64,000 bases of DNA from Synergistaceae bacterium. Its GTDB lineage: Bacteria > Synergistota > Synergistia > Synergistales > Aminobacteriaceae. Both the position numbers and the translations under genes were made by a program. Positions 55,001 through 63,932 of this stretch are shown here, in pieces. Each line of letters opens with the position of its first letter. Position 1 is the first letter of the stretch. The notes under the pieces are model-generated. The model had not been told where the DNA came from, did not search any database, and saw only the letters and a program-made list of their open reading frames with translations. Where the stretch lies: the NCBI GenBank assembly GCA_009783355.1, contig WRHH01000001.1:1-64000 (forward strand). Direction: 5' to 3'.

Positions 55001-55684
55001 CGGGTTTTGGGCGGTTCCCTTGTGGTATGGTCTCTCGGGGCGCATAGCGCGATTGCGGAAGTTGCATAGAGCCTCATAATCGACAAGTTTGGCGAGGTCG
55101 TCATAATCCATTACCTCGATTTTCTGCACTTCATGGGAAGTGCGGAACCCGTCAAAGAAATTCAGAAACGGCAGGCTTCCTTTAATAGCGCAAAGATGCG
55201 ATACCGCGGATATGTCCATAACTTCCTGGACGCTTCCTGCAGCGAGCATTGCAAATCCTGCGGAACGGGCGGACATGACGTCGCTGTGATCTCCGAAAAT
55301 TGAGAGCGCGTGACCTGCAACAGCCCTCGCGGAAACGTGAAATACGCCCGGCAGGAGCTCTCCTGCAATTTTGTACATGTTCGGGATCATTAGGAGAAGT
55401 CCCTGAGAAGCTGTGAATGTAGTCGCGAGGCTGCCGGCGGATAACGCGCCGTGAACCGCTCCTGCCGCTCCCGCCTCTGATTGAAGTTCAACTACCTGCA
55501 CCGGATGCCCAAAGATATTCTTTTGTCCGTAAGCTGCCCACTCGTCAACATTTTCCGGCATGTTGGACGAAGGCGTTATCGGGAAGATTGCCGCAACCTC
55601 GGTAAACGCGTAGGCTATATGCGCTGCTGCCATATTGCCATCCATAGTCTTCCACACTTTTTTGTTTTTAGCCATATTTCCCAC
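52085..55684 (-). CDS. nifJ: Pyruvate:ferredoxin (flavodoxin) oxidoreductase
   Basis: A 1199-residue single-chain PFOR converting pyruvate and CoA to acetyl-CoA, CO2 and reduced ferredoxin. Domain order is complete: N-terminal pyrimidine-binding domain ([18 protein letters not shown]), transketolase-C-like domain, gamma domain ([21 protein letters not shown]), two 4Fe-4S sites ([37 protein letters not shown]), and TPP domain ([38 protein letters not shown]). The GTG at 55684 is favoured because AGGAGG is 9 bases upstream; an ATG three codons in is the alternative. Monocistronic with its own terminator. Confidence 0.98.
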   Translation of the reverse strand: [1199 protein letters not shown]

Positions 55685-55739
55685 TTTAAAAAACCTCCTT
55701 CAAAAATTATTGTTTTTAAAACAAAAACAGAACAAAAAT

Positions 55740-55769
55740 GCCGACTCACAAAAAAATTTATGAGCCGGC
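55740..55769 (-). terminator. Terminator of the parvulin gene
   Basis: A 9-bp stem GCCGGCTCA / TGAGTCGGC (one G-T pair) with a 12-base loop, followed on the minus strand by ATTTTTG. It lies 67 bases past the parvulin stop and upstream of nifJ. Confidence 0.8.
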
Positions 55770-55836
55770 GCTTTTGTTAATTTCATAACTTATCACATGG
55801 ACGTTTTGTATAAAGAAACAATGTTAATTGTCCTGT

Positions 55837-56685
55837 TTAGGGATTGATAGCTTCGGGCGCCGGAGTGATTCTTTCAATTTTATACTTTTCTTTAAGCTGT
55901 ACAAGCGCTTCCTGATAAGCCTCGGTTCGCTTTTGATTCAGGAGATAAGCTTTTAGTTGATCCATTACTTCTTCAAGGGGGATTTTTGATTCTGTATTCT
56001 TCGCGTCAAGTCTGATTACATGAATTCCAAACTGAGTTTTTACCGGTTCAGATATTTTCCCAATTTCAAGCTCGAACGCTACCGCTTCAAATTCCGGGAC
56101 CATCTGTCCTTTTCCGAAAAATCCAAGATCTCCGCCATTCTCTTTGGATGGGCAAGTTGAATACTTTTTGGCAACTTCCTCGAAAGCTACTCCCTCTTTA
56201 AGCTCACTCTGGACTTTTTCCATTTCCGCTTCGTCTGCGACCAGGATATGGCTTGCCCTAACCTGCTCAGGTTGAGTGAACTGAGTCGGGTTTTCATCGT
56301 AGAATTTCTTGGCGTCTTCATCCGATGCTACAACATTTTCCATCATTTTATCGACTGTTACTTTCATTAAGGCGTGCTTTTTGAACCTTTCAATTTCATC
56401 AAGAAACTCCTGTGATTTGTCGAGCCCTTCTTCAGTTCCCTTTATTGCAAAAAGACGGGCGTTAATCATCTCTTCGATTAGCGCGGCGCGGCCTTCAGGG
56501 GTTCTGTACATAGCGCCCATTTGCGGGTCGAGGTTATCTAACAATTTATCAATTTCTTTTTCTGTTATGACTTCATTTTCGATTTTTGCAACTATTACAT
56601 CTTCTTCAGGCTCGGCGGCAAAGCTTGTTCCCCATGAAAACAACACCATGAGCGTAATGAATACACATAAAAACTTCCTTTTCAT
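55837..56685 (-). CDS. Periplasmic parvulin-type peptidyl-prolyl isomerase
   Basis: A 282-residue exported protein with a signal peptide (KRKFLCVFITLMVLFSWGTSFA), a SurA/PrsA-like N-terminal helical chaperone part (ENEVITEKEIDKLLDN), and one PpiC domain (VRASHILVADEAEMEKV, FEEVAKKYSTCPSKENGGDLGFFGKGQMVPEFE, QFGIHVIRL). It should help fold exported proteins. Own ribosome site AAGGAGGA. Confidence 0.93.
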   Translation of the reverse strand: MKRKFLCVFITLMVLFSWGTSFAAEPEEDVIVAKIENEVITEKEIDKLLDNLDPQMGAMYRTPEGRAALIEEMINARLFAIKGTEEGLDKSQEFLDEIERFKKHALMKVTVDKMMENVVASDEDAKKFYDENPTQFTQPEQVRASHILVADEAEMEKVQSELKEGVAFEEVAKKYSTCPSKENGGDLGFFGKGQMVPEFEAVAFELEIGKISEPVKTQFGIHVIRLDAKNTESKIPLEEVMDQLKAYLLNQKRTEAYQEALVQLKEKYKIERITPAPEAINP

Positions 56686-56772
56686 ATTTGTTCCTCCTTA
56701 AAAGTTGCCCGTTAGGCGTTTAATTACTGAATAGGATTTTAACACGAATGTATGTAGAAAATGTGAGAAAAA

Positions 56773-58959
56773 TTATAAAATGAAAAAAAGATTATTTAGA
56801 TTATTCAGAAATGCCCCATATAAAGGGGCGCACATTCCGCAACGCATATTTCTATTTTTTGCAATTCCGAATTGCCTTATAGTGCGAATGGAGTTCAGAA
56901 TGGCGAGCACTGCAACGCCCACATCGGCAAAGACAGCCTCCCACATGTTGGCGGCGCCAAACGCTCCGAGCAGCAGAAACGTTGCCTTTACGCCCAGTGT
57001 AAAGGCGATGTTCTGCCAAACAATATGTCTTGTGAATCTGGCTATTTCCACTGCCTCGGCCAGTTTTGAGGGTTCATCGCTCATCAGTACCACATCGGCG
57101 GCTTCTATAGCCGCGTCGGAACCTATTCCGCCCATCGCAACGCCGACGTCCGCCAGCGCCAGTACAGGCGCGTCGTTTATTCCGTCGCCGACGAAAGCCA
57201 ACTTGCCCCGTTTCTGTTCGTTCAGAGCTTCCACTTTTTCGGTTTTTTGCGCGGGCAGCAATCCGCCGTATACTTCGTCAATTTGTAATTCGTTCGCGGT
57301 GGCTTCTGCGATCAGAGGGTCGTCCCCGGTCATCATGACAATTTTTCTGACGCCCAACGCTTTCAACGCTTCAATAGCGTTGCAGCTGTCCGGTTTCATT
57401 TCGTCGGAGACAACAATATAGCCCATAAACTCGTTGTCTGACGCTACATATACTTTAGCGCCCCCCTGCTGCGGCTCAACGAACGTTACGCCTCTATCCG
57501 CCAATAGTTTCTTGCTCCCAGCTGTAATTATTCTGCCTCCGGCATTCGCGCTCACTCCCTGTCCCGCAATCTCATTAAACTCTGTGAGTTCATCTTTATT
57601 AACGTCTTTGCCGTATTCCCGCAAAATGGACAGCGCTATAGGATGATTTGAGAATGCTTCCGCGCTCGCCGCAGCTTCAAGTAGTTCCATAGCGCTGAAG
57701 CCATTGGCGGGGTGAATCGCCGTCACTTTGAACGTTCCTTTTGTGAGCGTCCCCGTCTTATCGAATACCACGTAATCAAGATTACATAGAGCTTCCAGAT
57801 AGTTGCCGCCCTTAATCAGAATGCCTCTTTTTGACGCGCCCCCGATGCCGCCGAAGAAGCCAAGCGGAATGGAAATCAAGAGCGCGCATGGACAGGAAAT
57901 AACAAGAAATATCAAGCCGCGGCGTAGCCAGTCTATCCACAATCCAGCGGACAGAAGCGGCGGGATTATGGCTATAAGCGCCGCGAGTCCGACGACGACG
58001 GGAGTGTAATATCGCGCGAACTTCGTGATGAAGTTTTCAGTCTGCGCTTTCTTAGCAGCCGCGTTTTCAACAAGGTCAATTATCTTTGAGGCGGTCGATT
58101 CCCCGAAGGCATGGGTCACTTCTATCGTCAGCAAACCGTTCTGATTAACGCAGCCTGATAAAACTATATCCGACGCGGACACTCTGCGCGGGACGGATTC
58201 GCCCGTTAGCGAGCTTGTGTCGAGCATACTCTCGCCCTTTAGCACAACGCCGTCAAGCGGAATTTTCTCGCCGGGCTTCACGATTATGACATCGCCAATT
58301 TTAACCGACTCCGGCGAAACCCGTATTAATTGGCCTTCCTTACGCAAATTTGCGTAATCCGGCCTGATGTCCATGAGGGCGGCAATGTCTTTTTTTGATT
58401 TTCGCACAGCAAGATCCTGAAAATACATGCCCACTTGATAAAACAACATGACGCCAAGAGCCTCGGAATACTCTCCTATGGAAAACGCTCCTATTGTGGC
58501 TGCCGCCATGAGGAAGTTTTCGTCAAAAACTCTTCCGCGCGCGATGTTCCGCCCCGCCTGCAGGATGATCTTTCCTCCAAGCATAAGGTAACCGAAAACG
58601 AACAAGGCAAGTGAAATATGTTTGCCAAAGCCCGCCTGCTCAAGCATCGTCCCTGCGGCAAGGATAATTGCCCCCGCTGAGAGCAGGGCAATTTTTGCCA
58701 TGTTCTTCCTGTTTATTTCACTCTGCGCCCGATTCTTTCTTTCGAAAACAAGGACTTCTGATTCATGCTCATGAACAATACGTTCAACGCTTTCATGTAA
58801 TGAATTCCCCGGGAAGCTCCCCGCAATTTCCATTCGCAGCGTCGAGGTTATAAAATTAACCGACGCATTCGACACGCCTTGTAAGCCTTTCACGGAATCC
58901 TCTATAGCAGCGGCGCAATTAGCGCAGCTCAACCCTAGTAATGTGAATTCTCTAATCAT
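56773..58959 (-). CDS. cadA: Heavy-metal P1B-type ATPase (Cd/Zn/Pb exporter)
   Basis: A 728-residue metal-exporting ATPase. The N-terminal HMA domain has LLGLSCANCAAAIEDSV (C-x-x-C). Membrane metal site SCPCALLISIP (CPC), phosphorylation site DKTGTLTKGT, TGES actuator (SLTGESVPRR), HP motif (SNHPIAL) and hinge GDGINDAPVLALAD are present, with a C-terminal Asp region (AVFADVGVAVLAILNSIR) typical of the Zn/Cd/Pb group. The start overlaps the cadC stop by 8 bases, so regulator and pump are translated together. The last 25 residues contain an extra Met/Cys patch (MRCGMCAP). Confidence 0.95.
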   Translation of the reverse strand: MIREFTLLGLSCANCAAAIEDSVKGLQGVSNASVNFITSTLRMEIAGSFPGNSLHESVERIVHEHESEVLVFERKNRAQSEINRKNMAKIALLSAGAIILAAGTMLEQAGFGKHISLALFVFGYLMLGGKIILQAGRNIARGRVFDENFLMAAATIGAFSIGEYSEALGVMLFYQVGMYFQDLAVRKSKKDIAALMDIRPDYANLRKEGQLIRVSPESVKIGDVIIVKPGEKIPLDGVVLKGESMLDTSSLTGESVPRRVSASDIVLSGCVNQNGLLTIEVTHAFGESTASKIIDLVENAAAKKAQTENFITKFARYYTPVVVGLAALIAIIPPLLSAGLWIDWLRRGLIFLVISCPCALLISIPLGFFGGIGGASKRGILIKGGNYLEALCNLDYVVFDKTGTLTKGTFKVTAIHPANGFSAMELLEAAASAEAFSNHPIALSILREYGKDVNKDELTEFNEIAGQGVSANAGGRIITAGSKKLLADRGVTFVEPQQGGAKVYVASDNEFMGYIVVSDEMKPDSCNAIEALKALGVRKIVMMTGDDPLIAEATANELQIDEVYGGLLPAQKTEKVEALNEQKRGKLAFVGDGINDAPVLALADVGVAMGGIGSDAAIEAADVVLMSDEPSKLAEAVEIARFTRHIVWQNIAFTLGVKATFLLLGAFGAANMWEAVFADVGVAVLAILNSIRTIRQFGIAKNRNMRCGMCAPLYGAFLNNLNNLFFIL

Positions 58960-59320
58960 TTATATGTTCAAATCCCTTTTCAAATATATCTCTCACGTGG
59001 CTATCCGTCAGAGAGTAATACACAACTTTACCCTGTTTTTCGTACTTGACAAGATTGGCAAGCCGCAGGGATTTAAGCTGATGCGATATTGCGGATTTCG
59101 TCATGCCTAGCAGAACGGCCAAGTCGCACACGCACAGCACTTCGCGTGATAATGCCCATAAAATCCGTATGCGGGTATTATCCGCGAACATCTTGTAAAG
59201 GTTCGCAAGCTCATAAAAGTTTTTCCAATCCGGCATAACCGCGCGAACCCTCTCAACTGCATCCTCATGGATGACTTCGCAGTCGCAGCAAAATTGCCCG
59301 TTACTATTCAAGCTCCTCAT
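58952..59320 (-). CDS. cadC: ArsR/SmtB-family metal-sensing repressor (CadC-like)
   Basis: A 122-residue winged-helix repressor with the CadC type metal site: Cys pair near the N-terminus (FCCDCEVIHED) and ELCVCDLA-like sequence VLCVCDLAVLL in helix 4. The DNA-reading helix is MTKSAISHQLKSLR. A second possible site is DSHVRDIFEKGFEH. Metal binding would release it from the operator directly upstream and induce cadC-cadA. Confidence 0.95.
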   Translation of the reverse strand: MRSLNSNGQFCCDCEVIHEDAVERVRAVMPDWKNFYELANLYKMFADNTRIRILWALSREVLCVCDLAVLLGMTKSAISHQLKSLRLANLVKYEKQGKVVYYSLTDSHVRDIFEKGFEHIND

Positions 59321-59330
59321 CCTTTCATAT

Positions 59331-59356
59331 AATAATTGAGCAACTATTCAATTATT
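59331..59356 (-). promoter_or_regulatory. CadC operator
   Basis: A perfect 9-bp inverted repeat AATAATTGA / TCAATTATT with an 8-base spacer, 10 bases upstream of the cadC start. Its AT-rich TTGA-type arms resemble known ArsR/CadC operators, so cadC-cadA is probably self-repressed. Confidence 0.75.
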
Positions 59357-59530
59357 ATTGTAATTCATTCACTAACAATTGTCAAGAAAAAAGCGAAGTT
59401 TTAGGCTCCTATATGAAACATCGTCATTTTCAAACGCAACATGACAATGAATGAGATAGCAAGCAACATAAAGTTCTTCTACGGCTTCATGTAGATTATG
59501 AATCTAAATTTGCCTCATTCGGAACTTTGT

Positions 59531-59564
59531 TCCATTACTAAATTATGGAATACTAATGTATAAT
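59531..59564 (+). promoter_or_regulatory. Possible promoter upstream of the M14 peptidase gene
   Basis: TATAAT at 59559-59564 with a weak -35 (TTACTA, 18 bases away). A perfect inverted repeat TTCCAT / ATGGAA (59531-59551) overlaps the -35 and could be an operator. The rest of 59357-59681 shows only AT-rich sequence, a possible early GGAGGG at 59580-59586, and the ribosome site GAGGAGGA before the gene. Confidence 0.35.
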
Positions 59565-59681
59565 GTTAAAAAAAATCAGGAGGGGGTTATTTACAGATAT
59601 TAAAAATATAGTTGGCTTCAACTTGAAAAAGCGAAAATTTTTGTATTGTCAACAACTACTTTATGAGGAGGAACACAGTTA

Positions 59682-62378
59682 ATGAAGAAAGAAATAATGA
59701 AAAAATGTCTGCTTGCATTGATGTTATTGGTGCTTGCGGTGTCAGTTGCAAACGCAGCAGGCCCGCTGGATACGCTGAAAAGCACGTGGGAGCGATGGAT
59801 CGATAATATGACGGATTACGAGCGCACCCAAGCTGTTCTGGGAAAATACACGGCTACTACAGTAGGAGATGTCTCCATTTGGACGAGAATGAACAGAGTT
59901 GTAGGCGCGGCAACTACAACCGCGCAATATCGTACGACCCTGCCGGCAGGTTACCCTGCGGAAGGCGAGGTGCTGCCTTTCGTGAAAATCGTCGCACAGA
60001 ACAGCGGCGGGCGTATCCGTTATGAGACCATTGGCTATAGCCAGCAGGGAGTTCCTATTCCTCTCTTGGTGGTGGGACTTCCAAAGGCGCCAAAAGGTCC
60101 TGAAGAGGTTGGGAACCGAATCATTATCCGCTGGCAGTGCAGCCTGCACGGAGATGAGGGCTCTCCTATCGAAGCCGCTCTTATATTCCTGCGCGAAGCG
60201 GCTCAGGGGAAACATGACGAGCTTCTGAAGGATGCTGTTTTGCTGGTCACTCCGGGCGCCAACCCTGACGGCAGAAATTTATGGCAGCGCGCGTTTGCTT
60301 CCGGTGATGATCCAAACAGATGCTGGGGAGCGGCGCAATTTCCGGAAATCAGAGCTGCGCTCAAACTATACCGCGATTGGGATCCGCATGTAGTGATTGA
60401 CCACCACTGCGCCAGCTTTAAAAATCGTCACATCGTGAGCTTTACAAGCGGGCAATGGGGAAATAACGATCCGGACACCACTGATTTTAATTTTCTTTAC
60501 GCGGAGAGCATTTACGGTGAAGGGCTCGGAAAATATGCAAGCCCGGAAACTAATTTTTATAGAAATTATATGGCAAAGCTGGTCGTTGACTATTCTCCGG
60601 GGAATTCGGCGGGGAATCTGCCTATCTCCCTTTCAGAATCAACAATAGGGAACAACAATACATATTCTCCGGACAGAAATTCATCCCTGACAATTGTATC
60701 AATACCGTATATGGATAGTTCCTTAATTGTTGGGCTGGTATCGCATGACGTCTACCCGCAATACGCGGCTTCGGACGACGCCGGTAACGGCAATATGAGA
60801 GCAATAACCAAACTGCCAAATGCGGGCAGTGATTCCATACGCTCCACCGCAACCGTGCCTCCTTCCAGAAACAGGATTGGCATTCTCACAGAGATCAATG
60901 GCAACCACCACTCCTTCTTGAAGGTTAACTGCATGTACGCAGCGTTCATCAGTGCGGTAGAGCAGGCTGTAAAGCAGAAAAGCGAGATATTTGCCTTCAT
61001 CAGCGCAAAGGACAGCGAATACAGAGGACTCAACAACAGTAGTCCAAAGGAAAACACAACAGTATTCCAAGGCGCAATTGATTACAGACCAACCGCCTCA
61101 AGCGGAGGCAACGAGGGTTCTCCTTTCAGAAAGCCGGTTATGACCGACCATGACATGGGATATGGCGTGGGAAAAATCAAGGTGCAAAGTTATCAATATA
61201 GCGGTTTGACATACAACGCGGTGAACAGGTGGATCGACCGTACATGGGAGCCGATTCTCGAACTCGGCAATCTGTCCCAGTATCCGGTACAGATGGGAGC
61301 TTTCTACATTATGGATCCAAGGGCGTCGAACGCCGCCAACGTGCTCATGAGACACGGGATAGAGGTTTACAAGTTGAAGCAGGATGTAACGCTTCCCAAT
61401 AATGTAACGTATAAGTTCTGCGGCCCCGGCGGGAGCCCCAACTGGCATATAATCAAGAACACCACGCGGTACGCCAGCATGTATACAACGAAAGTGCCGC
61501 GCCCGAGAGCCGAACTCTTGGCCAACGACGGTGGAGTGGGTTGGACTACTAACCCGCTGACAACTTCTCAAATCCCGAATACGACGCTTGCGCCCGAAGA
61601 GGGTGGAGGCGACTGGTTCCCAACCTCGCTGAATCATGTTGCTAAGGCGGGACACTACGTGATTCCGACAGCGCAGCGGTTTGCAAAACTGGCAGGGTTC
61701 GAGCTTGAACCAAGGTCCAATTGCGGCTTGCTTTTCTGGTCACACTGGGATAGCGCCGTTGGAGGCGATGGACGCTATGCGCCGGCAAGCTTCGACTTAG
61801 ACCTTGTCAAAACCTTCGACTATACGGCTATCCCTGCTTCTGCCCTTGAGCTCGTTATTCTCGCGGAGGACGCCAATAGTAAACCTGATGATACTTTTAC
61901 GCCTCCATTCTTTGATTTCGAGGGTTTAACAGGTTTAGTCAATGACGGCGCCAGAGTCGAGAGCGCCGTTCAGGACAGCAAGGCCGAAACAGTCACGGTA
62001 ACAATCAAAGACGCGTGTCTGCACGACGGAATGTGGCTGACGTTCTTCTTCTACGATGACCTGAAAAATGAGCCTATTCCAATCCTCAAGCAGGTGTTCG
62101 AAGGCGAAGAGCCCGGGACGTACAAAGCAGTCTTCACGTTCGAAGAACTCAAGGAAGAAGGGCTCAAATATGGAGTCCCTTATGCCGTTCACTACAGCAA
62201 TGAGGGCGGAGACATCACCGGGTACGGCACGTTCACAAAAGGCGTTCTCGGATTCAATGAAGCCAAAGACGGAGACGGAGACGGCGACGGAGACGGCGAT
62301 GACGATGATAAAGGATGCAACGCTGGATTTGCAACGCTTGCGGTATCGGCGCTCATTCTTTTCGTGAGAAAGAAATAG
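59682..62378 (+). CDS. Secreted M14 zinc carboxypeptidase with Synergist-CTERM sorting signal
   Basis: An 898-residue exported protein. Signal peptide (KKCLLALMLLVLAVSVANA). The M14 carboxypeptidase domain has zinc ligands His156 and Glu159 (LHGDEGSPIE) and His241/His242 (VIDHHCASF), with a candidate catalytic Glu404 (ILTEINGNHH). Later parts are beta-rich. The C-terminus has an acidic Gly-Asp linker, then KGCNAGF, a hydrophobic segment and FVRKK, matching the Synergist-CTERM surface-sorting signal, a mark of the phylum Synergistota. It should be cleaved and held at the cell surface to trim peptides for uptake. AGGAGGA precedes the ATG. Confidence 0.9.
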   Translation: MKKEIMKKCLLALMLLVLAVSVANAAGPLDTLKSTWERWIDNMTDYERTQAVLGKYTATTVGDVSIWTRMNRVVGAATTTAQYRTTLPAGYPAEGEVLPFVKIVAQNSGGRIRYETIGYSQQGVPIPLLVVGLPKAPKGPEEVGNRIIIRWQCSLHGDEGSPIEAALIFLREAAQGKHDELLKDAVLLVTPGANPDGRNLWQRAFASGDDPNRCWGAAQFPEIRAALKLYRDWDPHVVIDHHCASFKNRHIVSFTSGQWGNNDPDTTDFNFLYAESIYGEGLGKYASPETNFYRNYMAKLVVDYSPGNSAGNLPISLSESTIGNNNTYSPDRNSSLTIVSIPYMDSSLIVGLVSHDVYPQYAASDDAGNGNMRAITKLPNAGSDSIRSTATVPPSRNRIGILTEINGNHHSFLKVNCMYAAFISAVEQAVKQKSEIFAFISAKDSEYRGLNNSSPKENTTVFQGAIDYRPTASSGGNEGSPFRKPVMTDHDMGYGVGKIKVQSYQYSGLTYNAVNRWIDRTWEPILELGNLSQYPVQMGAFYIMDPRASNAANVLMRHGIEVYKLKQDVTLPNNVTYKFCGPGGSPNWHIIKNTTRYASMYTTKVPRPRAELLANDGGVGWTTNPLTTSQIPNTTLAPEEGGGDWFPTSLNHVAKAGHYVIPTAQRFAKLAGFELEPRSNCGLLFWSHWDSAVGGDGRYAPASFDLDLVKTFDYTAIPASALELVILAEDANSKPDDTFTPPFFDFEGLTGLVNDGARVESAVQDSKAETVTVTIKDACLHDGMWLTFFFYDDLKNEPIPILKQVFEGEEPGTYKAVFTFEELKEEGLKYGVPYAVHYSNEGGDITGYGTFTKGVLGFNEAKDGDGDGDGDGDDDDKGCNAGFATLAVSALILFVRKK

Positions 62379-62388
62379 TACAAAAGCA

Positions 62389-62468
62389 GTGAGGAGTGAG
62401 GAGTTAGGAGTTAGGAGTTTAAAAAAAGAAAAAGCAAATTTTTGATTTTTCACTCCTCACTCCTAACT
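62389..62468. repeat. Paired heptamer arrays after the M14 gene
   Basis: Forward units GTGAGGA, GTGAGGA, GTTAGGA, GTTAGGA (62389-62416) are followed after ~34 A/T-rich bases by inverse units CACTCCT, CACTCCT, AACTTTC (62451-62471). The arms can pair over 14 or more bases, so the transcript of the M14 gene could end in a long stem here. Confidence 0.85.
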
Positions 62469-62507
62469 TTCTTCGCTCTTCACACTATTATTTAGGAGTG
62501 AAACGTA

Positions 62508-63932
62508 TTGAAGAGATTACTATTTTTTACCGTGATTGCGTTGTATCTTGCCATCGCGCCATTGGTTGCGCAAGCGGTGGACAAAGCGGGCGATATGGCT
62601 ATGGGCGCATGGACGGAGGATCCGCGCTATTTGACCTTTGGCAGCTGCAATGGTCATCCGTTGGTGTGGCGGGTACTGGAGGTAAAGGACAGCGATTCGG
62701 ATTTCAGCGGCGTTAAAACGGCTTTCTTGCTGCTGGACGATTTACTGCGGAGCAACGTCGGCGAAATGGAAGCGTTTGAATTTGGCTCGTCAAACAGTTT
62801 TCCCAACAGCAAGATTAAAAAATGGCTGAATGACGGAGAAAAAGGATTCATGGCAGGGCTTGTTGAATATCAGGCGGATATACTCGACACGACTTACAGC
62901 CCCGGTAATGCTCCCCGTAAATGGTCGGGAGGCCCTGTAAGCGGTACGTCAAAAATATTTTTGTTAAGCGCGGAGGAAGCCAATAATGTAAGCTATTTTG
63001 CAAGCGACGCCGATCGCGTAGCAGATAATAAAGTATGGTGGCTGCGGTCACCGGGCTTCAAAAAAGACATTGCAGCTATTGTAATTGTTATTGGCAGCGT
63101 CGCCCAAAATGGTCTTTACGTCAGTAGCAGAAATGGAGTTCGCCCTGCTTTGAAAATAAGCCTTTCGCCTTCTTCTGTTTTTGCTGATTTGCCCGTTTCT
63201 TACGGATTAAGCGTTAAAACGGATGACGGAAGCAACCCTATTGGCGGCGCGAAAGCTATTTTGGCGCCTTCTTTAACATCGCAAAGCAAGGAGAGTTACT
63301 CAAATTCCGTTGGTATTGCGCGTTTTGCAAATGTTGCGCCAGGCGCTTATACTGTCGCTGTATCTAAACCAGGGTTCGAGACAAAGTCAGAGGACATCAT
63401 CGTTCCGGCAGCTCCTGCGGTAACTCTGACGCCTGACGCGGCTGCTCTGCCGGGCAAAGTAAAGTTCGGCAAATATAACGGAGAGCCTATAGAGTGGGAC
63501 GTACTGGACATCGTGAACAGCAAGGCGCTACTGTTAGCGGGAGCGTTGTTCGAGATGTATTTTGACAATAGCGGGAGCAGCACATGGGCGAATTCTTCGC
63601 TTCGCGCCTATATGAACAGCGCAAATGCCGGAGGTTTCCTGAATGAAACCAACTTCACCGCTGAGGAGGCCGCTGCCATAAATGTCGCTGCGTCGGCTAC
63701 GGGAGATTCCGTTTTTTTGCTTTCAAGCGAGGAAGTATTCAAATATATGCCCGATGCGGACATGCGGGCGTACAATGGTATAAAATGGCACATGCGCACT
63801 CCTTTCGACGGAGCGGATGTGGAGGCAATAAGCCCGAGCGGAGATTACTGCACAAATCCGGCGTATGAACGCGGGATATTCGCCTGGAGCCGCCCCGCCG
63901 CGTGGGTGGATTTGGAAGCAATTCGGAATTAG
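62508..63932 (+). CDS. Secreted protein with two DUF6273-like domains
   Basis: A 474-residue protein with a signal peptide (KRLLFFTVIALYLAIAPLVAQA). Residues ~35-225 form a DUF6273-type domain (LVWRVLEVKDSD, SKIKKWLN, IFLLSAEEANN, VWWLRSPGFKKD, GVRPALKISL). Residues ~235-310 are a carboxypeptidase-regulatory/PEGA-like beta domain (SNPIGGAKAILAP, GAYTVAVSKPGFETKSEDI). Residues ~320-470 are a second DUF6273-like domain (IEWDVLDIVNSKALLLA, SSLRAYMN, VFLLSSEE, IKWHMRTPFDG). DUF6273 proteins are surface proteins of gut anaerobes with unknown ligand. TTG start with AGGAG 9 bases upstream. It ends in EAIRN with TAG inside a heptamer tract. Confidence 0.85.
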   Translation: MKRLLFFTVIALYLAIAPLVAQAVDKAGDMAMGAWTEDPRYLTFGSCNGHPLVWRVLEVKDSDSDFSGVKTAFLLLDDLLRSNVGEMEAFEFGSSNSFPNSKIKKWLNDGEKGFMAGLVEYQADILDTTYSPGNAPRKWSGGPVSGTSKIFLLSAEEANNVSYFASDADRVADNKVWWLRSPGFKKDIAAIVIVIGSVAQNGLYVSSRNGVRPALKISLSPSSVFADLPVSYGLSVKTDDGSNPIGGAKAILAPSLTSQSKESYSNSVGIARFANVAPGAYTVAVSKPGFETKSEDIIVPAAPAVTLTPDAAALPGKVKFGKYNGEPIEWDVLDIVNSKALLLAGALFEMYFDNSGSSTWANSSLRAYMNSANAGGFLNETNFTAEEAAAINVAASATGDSVFLLSSEEVFKYMPDADMRAYNGIKWHMRTPFDGADVEAISPSGDYCTNPAYERGIFAWSRPAAWVDLEAIRN

